Shown: positions 12,309-22,943, counted from the stretch's first letter. The stretch is DNA of 64,000 nucleotides from Deltaproteobacteria bacterium (GCA_026417175.1 JAOADT010000002.1:22052-86051), one strand, 5' to 3'. The notes: generated from the sequence alone by a model not told the origin. Numbers and translations: made by a program.

Positions 12309-12332
12309 CTTTTTTTGATAACAGAGATTCCA

Positions 12333-13472
12333 ATGTGTAGGTTAGTTGCGATAACATCAAACGAGTACGTTTCACCCCTCGAAAATATTTTGGCACTTGA
12401 AACTATGAAAGAGGGACACGACGGATCGGGAATGGGTCTAGTTATGAAAGATCTTGGTGGCGTATTTAAAGACCTTAAGGATTATCCCATGCTGTCCGGT
12501 ATAGCAAGTAAAAATGGTCTTGCGGTTTTAGATGATTTTATGAAAAAAATGGGATTTAAGCTCATTCATGAATGGTCACCGAGAATAAGAGAGGTTAAAG
12601 GGATAAGAAAACGTGATCACTATTTTGCAAGGATTTACGAATATCCTGAGGTTTTTTCAGAAAAGACTAAAGAAGAAAAGGAGAATCTCCTTCTTGAAAC
12701 CAGGGTTGCCTTAAGAAAGATTGGGCAGGAAGATGAGAATCTTATTGTCTTCAGTTTCTACCCTGATGTGTTGATAATTAAAGAAGTGGGAGATCCGATT
12801 CAGCTTTGTGAGTTTTTCAATTTAGAGAATGAAGACATAAAAGCGAAGATCATCTTTGCACAGGGGAGGCAAAACACTAATTACGCAATAAACCTTTATG
12901 CCTGTCACCCATTTTTTATCCAAGGCTACTCAACGATGACAAATGGTGAAAATACAGCGTTTGTACCTATAAAGGAGTTTATGATGTCGAGAGGTTTTGT
13001 GGGATATTTAGGATACGAAAGTGACAGCGAAGTGTTTACTCACATACTCCACTATACGGTAAAAAAACTCGGTTTTCCACTTCAGTATTACAAAGATGTT
13101 ATAACGCCTCTTAAGGATCGGGAAATGAAAGAGAGAAAGGACAGATATGCGCTGGAGCTCATCAAGAGATCCTTGCGGTTTTTGGTCATAGACGGGCCAA
13201 ACTGCGTAATTGGGTTTACTCCAGATGGTACTTGCTTTATGGTCCAGGATTCCAAGAAATTAAGGCCAGGTGTAGTAGGAGGGATACCTGGTAAGTACTG
13301 TCTCACGTCTGAGGTTTGCGGATTGGACAGAATCGTTCCAAAAAGAGACATATCCATGGATATCTATCCAATGAAATATGAAATGGTCATTGTACCTTAC
13401 GGAGCAGAAAAAGTTCTTGTTTGGAATCAGCTTAAAGGAGAATTTGTGAATGGAAACCAGTATGGAAATTAA
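12333..13472 (+). CDS. glutamate synthase glutamine-amidotransferase (class II) subunit
   Basis: Starts MCRLVAITS (Cys2 Ntn nucleophile) when begun at ATG 12333; first of three split GltB ORFs. Confidence 0.85.
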   Translation: MCRLVAITSNEYVSPLENILALETMKEGHDGSGMGLVMKDLGGVFKDLKDYPMLSGIASKNGLAVLDDFMKKMGFKLIHEWSPRIREVKGIRKRDHYFARIYEYPEVFSEKTKEEKENLLLETRVALRKIGQEDENLIVFSFYPDVLIIKEVGDPIQLCEFFNLENEDIKAKIIFAQGRQNTNYAINLYACHPFFIQGYSTMTNGENTAFVPIKEFMMSRGFVGYLGYESDSEVFTHILHYTVKKLGFPLQYYKDVITPLKDREMKERKDRYALELIKRSLRFLVIDGPNCVIGFTPDGTCFMVQDSKKLRPGVVGGIPGKYCLTSEVCGLDRIVPKRDISMDIYPMKYEMVIVPYGAEKVLVWNQLKGEFVNGNQYGN

Positions 13473-15105
13473 GGATAACCAGTTACTGTCCATTAAGGAG
13501 TTCCCCTACATTATTACTTGGAGAGAAGATAGGTGTAAAAGATGTGGAAGATGTCTATCAGTGTGTCCTAACGGGTCTATTGTTGCCACACCTAAACTCG
13601 TAAGAGTGGTGGAGTCAGAGGGTCCCATACCAAAACCTATGGTAAAAGCAAAGGTCGTCCATGTGATAGAACAGGTCAGAGATATAGAAAAATATTGTAC
13701 CGGATGCGCAATGTGTGAGATAGTCTGTCCAAACGAAGCAATAGAGCCTATTTATAATCCGCAGAACAGGTTTTACCATTATATGAACAAAGGTGGAGAA
13801 CCATACCGGAGGGGAGGAAGAAGGAACGATCCGTCTCCTTCGACACTAGATAGGATAAAATTTATCCGTATATCGATGCTCACAGACCCCGCACTCGATG
13901 CGGGAAGACATGAATTTAGGATAAGAACTTACATTGGGAGGTTACTTCAGCCAGAGAATCTCCCTTTAACTACAGAAGACGGGCTTCTTGTACCCAACCC
14001 AGATGCATTTATCCTACCGGTGAGAGAGATATTTCCTGTGATGATCGGGTCTATGTCAGTTGGAGCACTCTCACCACCCATGTGGGAAGGACTTGCAATG
14101 GGAGTCGCGTATCTCAATGAGGTCGAAGGAATTCCTATAGTTATGTGTACAGGTGAAGGAGGGGTTCCCCCTAGGCTTCTCAGATCCAGGTATATAAAAT
14201 ACTTTGTGCTTCAAATCGCATCTGGATACTTCGGATGGGACGAAATTATTCACAGTATTCCCCATATGGTCGAGGATCCGGCAGCAATAGAAATTAAATA
14301 CGGTCAGGGAGCTAAACCTGGAGATGGAGGCTTGCTTATGGCTCAAAAGGTAATAAAACTAATCGCAAAAATCAGGGGGGTACCGGAGGGTGTAGATCTC
14401 GCATCTCCCCCGACACATCAGACTAAGTATTCTATTGAAGAAGCGGTTGCTAAGATGATCCAATCCATGTATATGGCTTTCGGATTTCGCGTACCCGTTT
14501 ATCCCAAAATATCGGGGACAAAAACTGCGACAGCAGTTTTAAATAATTTGATTAGGAACCCTTACGCAGCTGCGCTTGCCATAGATGGTGAAGACGGAGC
14601 CACAGGAGCTGCATATAATGTGTCACTCGATAAGATGGGACACCCGATAGCTTCCAACGTAAGGGATTGCTATTTAGAGCTGGTAAAACACGGAAAGCAA
14701 AATGAACTCCCAATAATAGCAGGAGGGGGGGTCGGGAAAAAGGGACATTTGGCGGCAAACGTGGCTGCATTAATAATGCTTGGTGCATCAGCGGTTCAGG
14801 TGTCAAAATATATAATGCAGGTGACTGCTGGCTGTCTTGGTGATGAATTTGGAAGATGTAACATCTGTAATACAGGCAGATGTCCCAAGGGTATCGCCAC
14901 ACAAGACCCAAAGTTATACCGTAGACTAGATTCTGAAAAAGTGGCGGAAAGGTTGGTTGAAGTTATCCGGGCGTGCGAAATGGAGCTCAAAAAGATATTT
15001 GCTCCAATGGGTAGAAGCACTGAACTGCCCATAGGAATGTCAGATGGAATAGGGATCGATGATAAGGACATGGCAGAGAGGTTAAAAATTAGCTATGTAT
15101 GCTGA
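13450..15105 (+). CDS. glutamate synthase FMN-binding subunit with N-terminal 4Fe-4S ferredoxin domain (archaeal-type)
   Basis: CKRCGRCLSVCPNGS, CTGCAMCEIVCPNEA, GEGGVP, KYGQGAKPGDGGLL, IDGEDGATGAA, AGGGVGKKGHLAANVAALIMLGA, GRCNICNTGRCPKGIATQDP. Confidence 0.92.
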   Translation: METSMEIKDNQLLSIKEFPYIITWREDRCKRCGRCLSVCPNGSIVATPKLVRVVESEGPIPKPMVKAKVVHVIEQVRDIEKYCTGCAMCEIVCPNEAIEPIYNPQNRFYHYMNKGGEPYRRGGRRNDPSPSTLDRIKFIRISMLTDPALDAGRHEFRIRTYIGRLLQPENLPLTTEDGLLVPNPDAFILPVREIFPVMIGSMSVGALSPPMWEGLAMGVAYLNEVEGIPIVMCTGEGGVPPRLLRSRYIKYFVLQIASGYFGWDEIIHSIPHMVEDPAAIEIKYGQGAKPGDGGLLMAQKVIKLIAKIRGVPEGVDLASPPTHQTKYSIEEAVAKMIQSMYMAFGFRVPVYPKISGTKTATAVLNNLIRNPYAAALAIDGEDGATGAAYNVSLDKMGHPIASNVRDCYLELVKHGKQNELPIIAGGGVGKKGHLAANVAALIMLGASAVQVSKYIMQVTAGCLGDEFGRCNICNTGRCPKGIATQDPKLYRRLDSEKVAERLVEVIRACEMELKKIFAPMGRSTELPIGMSDGIGIDDKDMAERLKISYVC

Positions 15106-17485
15106 AGGATTAACCCTAAAATCAAAAAAAACTGGTTTAGTGGAGTGGATTGATTCAAAAACTGTGCGGATACGCGGAAACATAGACGGTGTCCGTATTC
15201 CCTCCAGGATACTTGAGGAAATGATTCAAAATACTGTAAAAAACGGTGCAAGAAAAATCTTTGTAAAAGCAGATGGTCAGCATGGCATTGGGGGAAGAAT
15301 ATGGCCAAGAGAGGAAAAGGTGGAATTAATAGTGGAAGGACCTGTGGGGCAGAGACTCGGTTCTATGGGCATGTTCGGAACAGAAATAGTGGTAATGGGT
15401 TCTGCATCTAATGATGTGGGATGGTTAAACTGCGGTGCCTCTATAAAGGTCCTTGGAGATGTTGGTGATGGCGCATTCAACGCAGCAGCTCAAGGGATAC
15501 TCTATGTGAAAGGAAGCGGTGGAGCAAGATGTGACACTTTAACAAAACATAACCCCAGGTTTGATCCTCCGCAATCCTGGTATTTAAGGGATGTGGGAGA
15601 TAGTTTTGCAGAATTTAAAGCGGGCGGTATATCCGTTGTCTGCGGTTACAACCCCAGAAACCCTGAGAATATCTTGGGATATAGACCCTGTGTAGGAATG
15701 GTAGGAGGTGTCATATTTTTTAGAGGAAGGATAAGAGAATATAGTGAAAAAGACGTCAAACTTCTTCCTATTGATGAGTCCGATTGGACCTGGCTTATTA
15801 CTAATGTTAAAGAATTCCTTCGTGCGATCGGAGAAGAAGGGCTGTATAAAACACTTACAAGCGATCCGAAAGAGTGGATGAAACTTGTGGCGTTAAAACC
15901 AGAGGAAAGAAAAAAGGTGTCTTTTCCCGTTCCAATGAGCGAGTTCAGGAAGAAAGTATGGGAGAAGGAGGTGGGAAAGGACGGTATATTTGCGGAATAC
16001 ATCGACCATGAAAGATGGACGGTAATCCCCTACGTAGTTACAGGAGATCTAAGAAGAACCAAACCTGTTTGGGAAAACGAGAAGTATTTGTCACCATGTA
16101 CTTATGCCTGTCCGACAAAAATTCCTGTGAATAAAATACTTTCTATGGTTAGAGCAGGAAACCTTTTGGAGGCTAACCGGACGCTTCTTTTACAATCTCC
16201 ACTACCCCGAACTGTTTGTGGCCAGTTGTGTCCTAACCTGTGTATGGATGCTTGCACTAGATGCGCTCTTGATTCTCCAGTGGGAATAAATAAAATGGGT
16301 GAACTAAGCGTAGATATAGAGATATTAAGCCCGAAAATCAAATCATCAAAAAAAATAGCTGTCATAGGATGTGGTCCTGCCGGGATGAGTGTAGGATGGC
16401 ATCTTACCCTCAGGGGGTACCCTGTGGATATATTCGAGGTGGAAACAAAACTCGGAGGAAAGATAGAACTCCTTATCCCGAGAGACAGATTCGCCTATGA
16501 AATTTTCAAGAAAGAGACCGAGAGATTTCTTAGTGTCGTAAAAAATGTCCATCTTGGGGAGAAGGTAACACGGGAACGGTTTCTTCATATTTATAACCAA
16601 TATGATCTAGTAATTATAGCTTCCGGTACGCATAGTCCGAGGAGACTCAATTTTCCAGGTTCTGAGTATGTGGTTTCAGCTTACGAATTTCTTAGAGAGA
16701 TAAATGAAGGAAAGAAACCAGATTTTAGAGGAAAAAACGTACTAATAATAGGAGCAGGTAACGTAGGTATGGACGTTGCCTCCCAGGCCTATGTGTTTGG
16801 GGCAGAATCCGTTTACGCGATAGATATCCAGAGACCTAAAGCCTTTGGTAAAGAGCTCGAAATAGCACAAAAAAAAGGTGTCCAAATTATATGGCCCAAA
16901 AACGTCAAAGAATACGATAGGTCAAAAAAAAGAGTACTCTTCGATGATGGTACTTCCCTCAAAGCAGACTTTGTTTTTGTAGCAATAGGAGATATACCTC
17001 AACTAGATTTCGTCCCGAAAGAAATCGTTTCCCAAGATGGATGGATTAAAATAAACGAATGCTATCAGACAGAGGATCCAAAGATTTACGCAATAGGAGA
17101 CATAACAGGCCAAGGCCTCATTACCCATGCCATAGGTCATGGAAAAAAGTTGGCAGATTACATTGACAAGTATTTATCAGGATGTAAATTGGAATTAAAG
17201 CGGGAAGAAGTTATCCCCTATGAAAGAATTAAAAAAGAATACTATTACGGAAAAACGTTTGATGAAAGGAACGGAATATTAGCTGAAGCGGAAAGGTGTC
17301 TTTCTTGTGGGAGCTGTAGAGATTGTCACCTGTGTGAAGCTACATGTTATCACATGGCTATAAAGAGGATAGAAAAAGGGGATAGGGAGTACGAATACGT
17401 GGTTGAACATGATAAATGTATCGCCTGTGGTTTTTGCGCTTACGTGTGCCCATGCGGGGTGTGGGAGATGACAACTCTCCCGTAA
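15095..17485 (+). CDS. glutamate synthase GXGXG domain fused to GltD-like NAD(P)H oxidoreductase with Fe-S domains
   Basis: N-terminal GXGXG repeats (GQHGIGGRIWP, GCGASIKVLGDVGDGAF); C-terminal CPTKIPVNKIL, VIGCGPAGMSVGWHL, VLIIGAGNVGMDVA, CLSCGSC, CIACGFCAYVCPCG. Confidence 0.9.
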   Translation: MYAEGLTLKSKKTGLVEWIDSKTVRIRGNIDGVRIPSRILEEMIQNTVKNGARKIFVKADGQHGIGGRIWPREEKVELIVEGPVGQRLGSMGMFGTEIVVMGSASNDVGWLNCGASIKVLGDVGDGAFNAAAQGILYVKGSGGARCDTLTKHNPRFDPPQSWYLRDVGDSFAEFKAGGISVVCGYNPRNPENILGYRPCVGMVGGVIFFRGRIREYSEKDVKLLPIDESDWTWLITNVKEFLRAIGEEGLYKTLTSDPKEWMKLVALKPEERKKVSFPVPMSEFRKKVWEKEVGKDGIFAEYIDHERWTVIPYVVTGDLRRTKPVWENEKYLSPCTYACPTKIPVNKILSMVRAGNLLEANRTLLLQSPLPRTVCGQLCPNLCMDACTRCALDSPVGINKMGELSVDIEILSPKIKSSKKIAVIGCGPAGMSVGWHLTLRGYPVDIFEVETKLGGKIELLIPRDRFAYEIFKKETERFLSVVKNVHLGEKVTRERFLHIYNQYDLVIIASGTHSPRRLNFPGSEYVVSAYEFLREINEGKKPDFRGKNVLIIGAGNVGMDVASQAYVFGAESVYAIDIQRPKAFGKELEIAQKKGVQIIWPKNVKEYDRSKKRVLFDDGTSLKADFVFVAIGDIPQLDFVPKEIVSQDGWIKINECYQTEDPKIYAIGDITGQGLITHAIGHGKKLADYIDKYLSGCKLELKREEVIPYERIKKEYYYGKTFDERNGILAEAERCLSCGSCRDCHLCEATCYHMAIKRIEKGDREYEYVVEHDKCIACGFCAYVCPCGVWEMTTLP

Positions 17486-17523
17486 AAAAGAGATCTTGGT
17501 TTAACCCAAACATCGCTTTATCT

Positions 17524-17757
17524 TTATTTGTCTTCTATGGATTCAGGGACTATCCCCGCTTCTTTTTTCGCTTTCTGAATCAAGGCTTCTGATGTTCTTT
17601 CTGCGAGAAGTTTTTTCACCCCCTTTTCTGAGATGTGAACATTATATGGAGGTGTTTCAGCAGGCTCACTGTTAGAATCTGATTGTTTGGTTTTTTGCTT
17701 AAGGTGCTTTAGATAAAGTTTTATGACGGCTGATACTTTAATATCTGATATAGTCAT
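17524..17757 (-). CDS. hypothetical small protein (possibly flagellum-associated; weak)
   Basis: 77-aa ORF, convergent end with gltB cluster; no secure family. Confidence 0.45.
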   Translation of the reverse strand: MTISDIKVSAVIKLYLKHLKQKTKQSDSNSEPAETPPYNVHISEKGVKKLLAERTSEALIQKAKKEAGIVPESIEDK

Positions 17758-18323
17758 CTGGTCCTAGATAATTTATCGTAAAAAAGATTTTTTTCTTAAG
17801 ATCGAATTATCTTCTTGCTCAAAATTTCATAAAAGTCTAATTTTTCGTTCTAGGATTTGCAAATGAAAACTAGAAATCAAATTAAACTTTTAAATTAATT
17901 CAACAAGAAACTAGTGATGGATTTGTCGAAAAAAAACTTTAGTTAAACATTGGAATGCGTCAAAATAGTGGAAGTTAAAGCCATACTTATCCGAATGATC
18001 ATTCCCAACCCCGGCAGCATCCTCAGTCAAATATAAAAATTTGAATTAACATTATAAAGCAAAAATAAATGATTAGGACGTAAAAAACTACACAGAGAAA
18101 TTCACAGAAAAATTCTATCAGGGGGTTATTCTATATGCGATGGCAAGGGTTTTCATGGCTGCCGAGGATATTTGAAATCATGTGTAATCCTTTTATAGGA
18201 CAACGTTTTCTTTAGCTTACATCAAATGATAAAGACGCTATGAGAGAAAGAGATTCTGACCGAAAAGGAAAATCTTTCCACACTGAATAGGGTTTCTAAG
18301 AGACCAGGAAGATCACTTAGGTT

Positions 18324-18530
18324 CTTATACCTATCTCTGATACCGGTTCGAGAATACGCGAAGACACAAAAGAAAAAAACATAACAGGACTTGGCTTATC
18401 TATTGTGTGTAAGAAGAGTTAGATAACACAGAAAAGACATAACAGTTTAGAGAGTGTCCACGGACACGACTCAAGAGGTACTTACTGCCAAGATATACAC
18501 CGAGAAAAGGGGGCGGACAAAAAAACGTAG
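18324..18530 (+). pseudogene. remnant of a histidine kinase HATPase domain
   Basis: Frame reads VLIPISDTGSRIREDTKEKNITGLGLSIVCKKS*ITQKRHNSLESVHGHDSRGTYCQDIHREKGADKKT*: DTG..I and TGLGLSIV boxes with internal shortening and an in-frame TAG. Confidence 0.65.
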
Positions 18531-18657
18531 AGAAATTAAATACCCGTTAAAAAATATTGACTTGTGTTAAACAAAACCTTTAAATAAAAATCAGGAAGAA
18601 AATAAGTAGTCAAAGGATGCTTGAGTATATGATTGATGAGAAGACCGCAAAGTTAAT

Positions 18658-19326
18658 ATGGAACCTTTAAGTATTTGGCAAGACGTTTACCAAGTAGGTG
18701 GGTATTATATTTCGAATTTTAATGACTGCTCCATTTATCTGTTAAACGGTGGCAAGGAATTGGCGCTTATCGATTCTGGAGTTGGGACAAGCTTTGAAAA
18801 AGTGGTTAAAAATATTGAAATACTAGGTTTTTCCCCAGAAAATATAAAATATGTCATTGCTACTCACGCCCACATAGATCATATTGGAGGCTTATCAAAA
18901 TTCAAACATATGTTCAACTCAATAATTATAGCCCATACTTTGGATACCGATAAGATAGAGAAAGGGGTAGATGTCGGTGCAGAATACTATGGAGTTAATT
19001 ACGATCCATGTACTGTGGACATAAAGATTGATACAGAACACCATACTTTACATGTTGGAAAGCATGAGTTGAAACTCATCCATATTCCCGGGCATACACC
19101 AGGCAGTATTGCATGTTATGTAGATGTTAAAGGTAAAAGGGTCTTATTTGGCCAAGATATTCACGGTCCCTACAGTTTACCGGGCTCTAACCCTGAAAAG
19201 GCAAGAATATCCTTAAAGAAACTTATCGAACTTGAGTCAGACATTCTATGTGAAGGACATTTTGGAGTGTACAAACCGAAACATAAAGTAAAAAACTACA
19301 TAGAAAGCTGGCTAGCTAAGATATAG
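18658..19326 (+). CDS. MBL-fold metallo-hydrolase
   Basis: ATHAHIDHIGG, HIPGHTPGSI, GQDIHGP, CEGHFGVY. Confidence 0.9.
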   Translation: MEPLSIWQDVYQVGGYYISNFNDCSIYLLNGGKELALIDSGVGTSFEKVVKNIEILGFSPENIKYVIATHAHIDHIGGLSKFKHMFNSIIIAHTLDTDKIEKGVDVGAEYYGVNYDPCTVDIKIDTEHHTLHVGKHELKLIHIPGHTPGSIACYVDVKGKRVLFGQDIHGPYSLPGSNPEKARISLKKLIELESDILCEGHFGVYKPKHKVKNYIESWLAKI

Positions 19327-19341
19327 TACTTTCGAATCTTT

Positions 19342-19884
19342 ATGATTTTTGTAAGCACGAAGGGACCGCAAAATTCGTGGAGGAGTTTTGAAAGTGATCC
19401 TCATTTAAGATTAACTAAGAAGCGTATTTATGAACGTTGTGTTCCATGCCTTAGTAACCTTCTCCAATCCCTGAGACATAACCCAGAAAAAGTCGATTTA
19501 AGTTTACCATATAACTGCTGGAAGATAACTGTCAGTTTGCTTTCCTTAGATGATTGTTTTAGATTTTTGGAGCTTTTCTCTGAACTTTGGCCCGATGAAT
19601 ATGTCCATGGTAAATTTGGTACTGGTGACCCAAATAGACCTACAAAGGCAGTAGTTTTTCACTTAGAAGAGAACAGGGATTGGATAATAGTGCTAGAACC
19701 AAAAGTAAGATGCTGCGCAGAAAAACTATCAAGACCATATGAACTAAGGATAACTCGTGGCTGTTCTTTTCCCTACGAGGCTCTTTTTGGATCTTGTGAA
19801 AATTGGCAGATTGAGATGGGCGTGATTAATAAGGAAAATTTGGGTGGAGTTATAAAAACGCTAGAAAAAATGCTTTACTATTGA
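19342..19884 (+). CDS. hypothetical protein, Cys-containing, no recognised family
   Basis: 180-aa ORF 15 nt downstream of MBL gene, same strand. Confidence 0.6.
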   Translation: MIFVSTKGPQNSWRSFESDPHLRLTKKRIYERCVPCLSNLLQSLRHNPEKVDLSLPYNCWKITVSLLSLDDCFRFLELFSELWPDEYVHGKFGTGDPNRPTKAVVFHLEENRDWIIVLEPKVRCCAEKLSRPYELRITRGCSFPYEALFGSCENWQIEMGVINKENLGGVIKTLEKMLYY

Positions 19885-20054
19885 AAGTTCACACGGTGAT
19901 TTCAATAATTTATATAAAAGGACACTATAAACGATAAAACTCCCTAATCACGAATACTTCTCATGAAGAGTTCAAAGAAATTCGTTTTTCTTGACAAATA
20001 ATTTCCCTTAGGGCAAAAATAGACATCTTAAATTTTAAGGCTCGGTTTTTAAGG

Positions 20055-21293
20055 GTGGCAACCAAGGTCGGAGTATCTTGTACAGATGATTTGCTTAAAG
20101 TTGGCTCGTCAAAATATCTTCTTGAGTCGGCGATAAGTTCAGCGTGTATAGATAACCCGAGTGTAGTCTTTGCTTTCGCTTCTGGAAGTATAGATCCAAC
20201 CACTTTCTTTGAAGAAATAAGGGAAGCTTTAGGACCTTATATACCTATTGTAGGTGGATCTGCCATTGGAGTGATGTCTAACAGTTTTTTGTCATACAGA
20301 AAGAATTGTGCAGGGATACTGGTTCTACAATCCGATATTATGAATCTAACGATAAAATGTGATAGCGGTCTTAATTTTTGCGAGGAGAAGGCTGCGGAAA
20401 GACTTATGAAAAAATTTATAACTGATATAGACTTCGAGACAAAACTCTTTATGATCCTATATGACTCACTGAAACAGCCTAAGATCAACAATTTGCCACC
20501 AATTATGAACTCCTCGTTCCACCTGCTTAAAGGTATTAAGAAAAACCTTAACACTGGCGTACCAGTGTGCGGTGCCGGTCTTATCGGTGACTATGAGTTT
20601 AGTTCTGCTTATCAATTCTGTGGTGATCACGTTGGTATGGGCCATTTAATTGGCATTCTTTTTAGAGGCAAAATAAAGACCTACTACCGGATAATGCATG
20701 GATGTACACCGCTCGATGGGATTTACAGAAAGATAACAAAGATTGAAGGACCAATCCTCTATGAGATAGATGGCAAACCTGTTGTTCAAATGATAAACGA
20801 ACTATTGGGGGACGAAGATTGGCAAAAAGAAAACCCGGTAGATTTTTTGACGATAGGCGTCAATTACGGAGAGAGATACGGACCATATGACGAAGAAGCA
20901 TATGTAAATAGGTTAATCATTGGGGTTACGCCAGATAAAAAGGGCGTTCTTCTTTTTGAGCCTGATCTTGAAGAAGGTATGGAGATTCAACTGATGACCA
21001 GAGATTCCGAAAGGATGGTAGAATCAGCCAAAAAAAATGCTAACGTCCTTTTGAGTTCCATACTCCAAAACGGTGAGATTCCCCTTTTTGGCATATACAT
21101 AGATTGCGCTGGGAGAGCAGCTGAGTACCTCAAAATAGATGTAGAAGAAGCATGGGAAGTTCAGAAAGTATTAAATGCTCATAATGTTCCCCTTTTTGGA
21201 TTTTACTCCGGAGTAGAAATAGCCCCTCTTCTGGGCGAAAGTAGGGGGCTCGATTGGACTGGTGTACTTATAATTTTTACTGAAGAAAGGTAG
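20055..21293 (+). CDS. FIST-domain signal transduction protein (GTG start)
   Basis: FIST N-type pattern (PSVVFAFASGSIDPTTFFEEIREALG..PIVGGSAIGVMS) and FIST C-type C-terminus (GAEIAP-like GVEIAPLLGESRGLDWTGVLIIFTEER). Confidence 0.8.
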   Translation: MATKVGVSCTDDLLKVGSSKYLLESAISSACIDNPSVVFAFASGSIDPTTFFEEIREALGPYIPIVGGSAIGVMSNSFLSYRKNCAGILVLQSDIMNLTIKCDSGLNFCEEKAAERLMKKFITDIDFETKLFMILYDSLKQPKINNLPPIMNSSFHLLKGIKKNLNTGVPVCGAGLIGDYEFSSAYQFCGDHVGMGHLIGILFRGKIKTYYRIMHGCTPLDGIYRKITKIEGPILYEIDGKPVVQMINELLGDEDWQKENPVDFLTIGVNYGERYGPYDEEAYVNRLIIGVTPDKKGVLLFEPDLEEGMEIQLMTRDSERMVESAKKNANVLLSSILQNGEIPLFGIYIDCAGRAAEYLKIDVEEAWEVQKVLNAHNVPLFGFYSGVEIAPLLGESRGLDWTGVLIIFTEER

Positions 21294-21299
21294 GTTTAT

Positions 21300-22943
21300 C
21301 TGAGTAGAGAAACCGAATATTACAAAAGGATCGCAGAAGAAATAGGAAAGAGGTACTTAAGACAAGTAAGGAAGTTGTCTAAAATCATTGAGGAAAAACT
21401 AAAGGTAGAACAAGAGTTGAGGATCGCAGAAGAGAAATATAGAAATCTATTCGAAAATGCTCCAGAAGGTATATATGAGACCACCCAAGACGGCAAATTT
21501 AGAACCGCAAATCCTAAGCTTGCCAAAATTTTAGGATATGAATCTCCGGAAGAACTGATCGAGTCGGTAAAGGATATTTCGACATCTCTATACGTCGATC
21601 CTACCGAAAGGAGACGTTTTAAAACAATCCTCGAAAAAGTTGGAAGGGTTGAGGGGTTCGAAACACAGTTCAGAAGAAAAGATGGAAAAATAATTTGGGT
21701 TTCCCTCAGCGCGCGAGTCTTGAAAGATGAAAGAACAGGCGCAATTTACTATGAGGGTACTTGTGAAGATATAACCGAAAAAAAACAGATGCAAGCTCAA
21801 ATTTTCCATGCACAGAAATTAGAAGCCCTAGGAACACTCACAGGAGGAATCGCACATGATTTCAATAACATCCTTACAATTATTAAGGGATATGCAACGA
21901 TTCTCGCCTCGAAAATGGAAGATGGGGATTTTAGAAAGGTATACGTTGACCAGATTCTCCAAGCATCCGAGAAGGCCTATGGTTTAATAAGAGATCTTCT
22001 CGCTTTTAGTAGAAAACAACCAATAAAACTAGAGCCTGTGGATCTGCCCTCTGAAATAAAAAGAATTGAGAAACTTTTAAGGAGGCTCTTACCTGAAAGT
22101 ATAGAATTGGAAATTAACTCATTTGAAGACGGTCTTGTGGTAATGGCAGATAAGACTCAGATAAGTCAGATTCTTTTTAATTTAACCACTAATGCAAGGG
22201 ATGCCATGCCAGATGGGGGCAAATTGACAGTTAATGTTTTAAGAAGAAGGCTTGATTCCATATTTGTGAAAGATGAGAAACCTAGAACCAAAGATGCCTA
22301 TGCCATTATAGAGGTCTCAGATACGGGATGTGGGATAGAAGAAAATGTCTTACCGCGAATCTTCGACCCATTTTTTACCACTAAAGAACCTGGCAAAGGA
22401 ACAGGCCTTGGTCTTGCCTCAGTTTACGGGACAGTAAAACAGCACGGTGGATATGTAACTGTGAAAAGTACGGTGGGAAAAGGAACAACTTTCAGGATTT
22501 ATCTTCCCTTAGTAGACATTAAATTTGTGTATGAAGAGAGAGAGGATATTCCAGTTAAAGGTGGTTCCGAAAAGATCCTGGTTGTCGAAGATGATTCAAT
22601 AGTGCGGAGTTTTGTGAAGGAAGCTTTAGAAACTCACGGATACACTGTTTTTGAGGCCAAAGATGGGGAAGAGGCGTTAAAAGTGCTTTTAAGTGACAAA
22701 GACATAAGGCTGGTCATAACTGACATAGTAATGCCAAAGAAGGGTGGTATAATGCTTTACCGAGAGGCAACGGAATTGAGAAAAGATACAAAATTTTTGT
22801 TTGTAAGTGGCTACCCTGACCAAAATATGGATTTTCCGGCAATGGACCATCGTTACAATTTTTTAAGTAAACCTTTATCCTATTATGAACTTCTTTCTAA
22901 GGTTAGAGAATTATTGGACGAATGCTTTAGGCTTCGAGATTAG
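21300..22943 (+). CDS. PAS-HisKA-HATPase hybrid histidine kinase with receiver domain
   Basis: [15 protein letters not shown] (PAS), [12 protein letters not shown] (H-box), [20 protein letters not shown]-terminal KILVVEDD...[12 protein letters not shown]. No ATG/GTG/TTG between the upstream TAG and TTG 21375; likely begins near CTG 21300. Confidence 0.85.
   Translation: MSRETEYYKRIAEEIGKRYLRQVRKLSKIIEEKLKVEQELRIAEEKYRNLFENAPEGIYETTQDGKFRTANPKLAKILGYESPEELIESVKDISTSLYVDPTERRRFKTILEKVGRVEGFETQFRRKDGKIIWVSLSARVLKDERTGAIYYEGTCEDITEKKQMQAQIFHAQKLEALGTLTGGIAHDFNNILTIIKGYATILASKMEDGDFRKVYVDQILQASEKAYGLIRDLLAFSRKQPIKLEPVDLPSEIKRIEKLLRRLLPESIELEINSFEDGLVVMADKTQISQILFNLTTNARDAMPDGGKLTVNVLRRRLDSIFVKDEKPRTKDAYAIIEVSDTGCGIEENVLPRIFDPFFTTKEPGKGTGLGLASVYGTVKQHGGYVTVKSTVGKGTTFRIYLPLVDIKFVYEEREDIPVKGGSEKILVVEDDSIVRSFVKEALETHGYTVFEAKDGEEALKVLLSDKDIRLVITDIVMPKKGGIMLYREATELRKDTKFLFVSGYPDQNMDFPAMDHRYNFLSKPLSYYELLSKVRELLDECFRLRD

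Noticed and set aside
17524-17757. Calling the 77-aa ORF a FlgM paralogue
   Set aside because: Only vague resemblance to small flagellar-associated proteins; kept as hypothetical.
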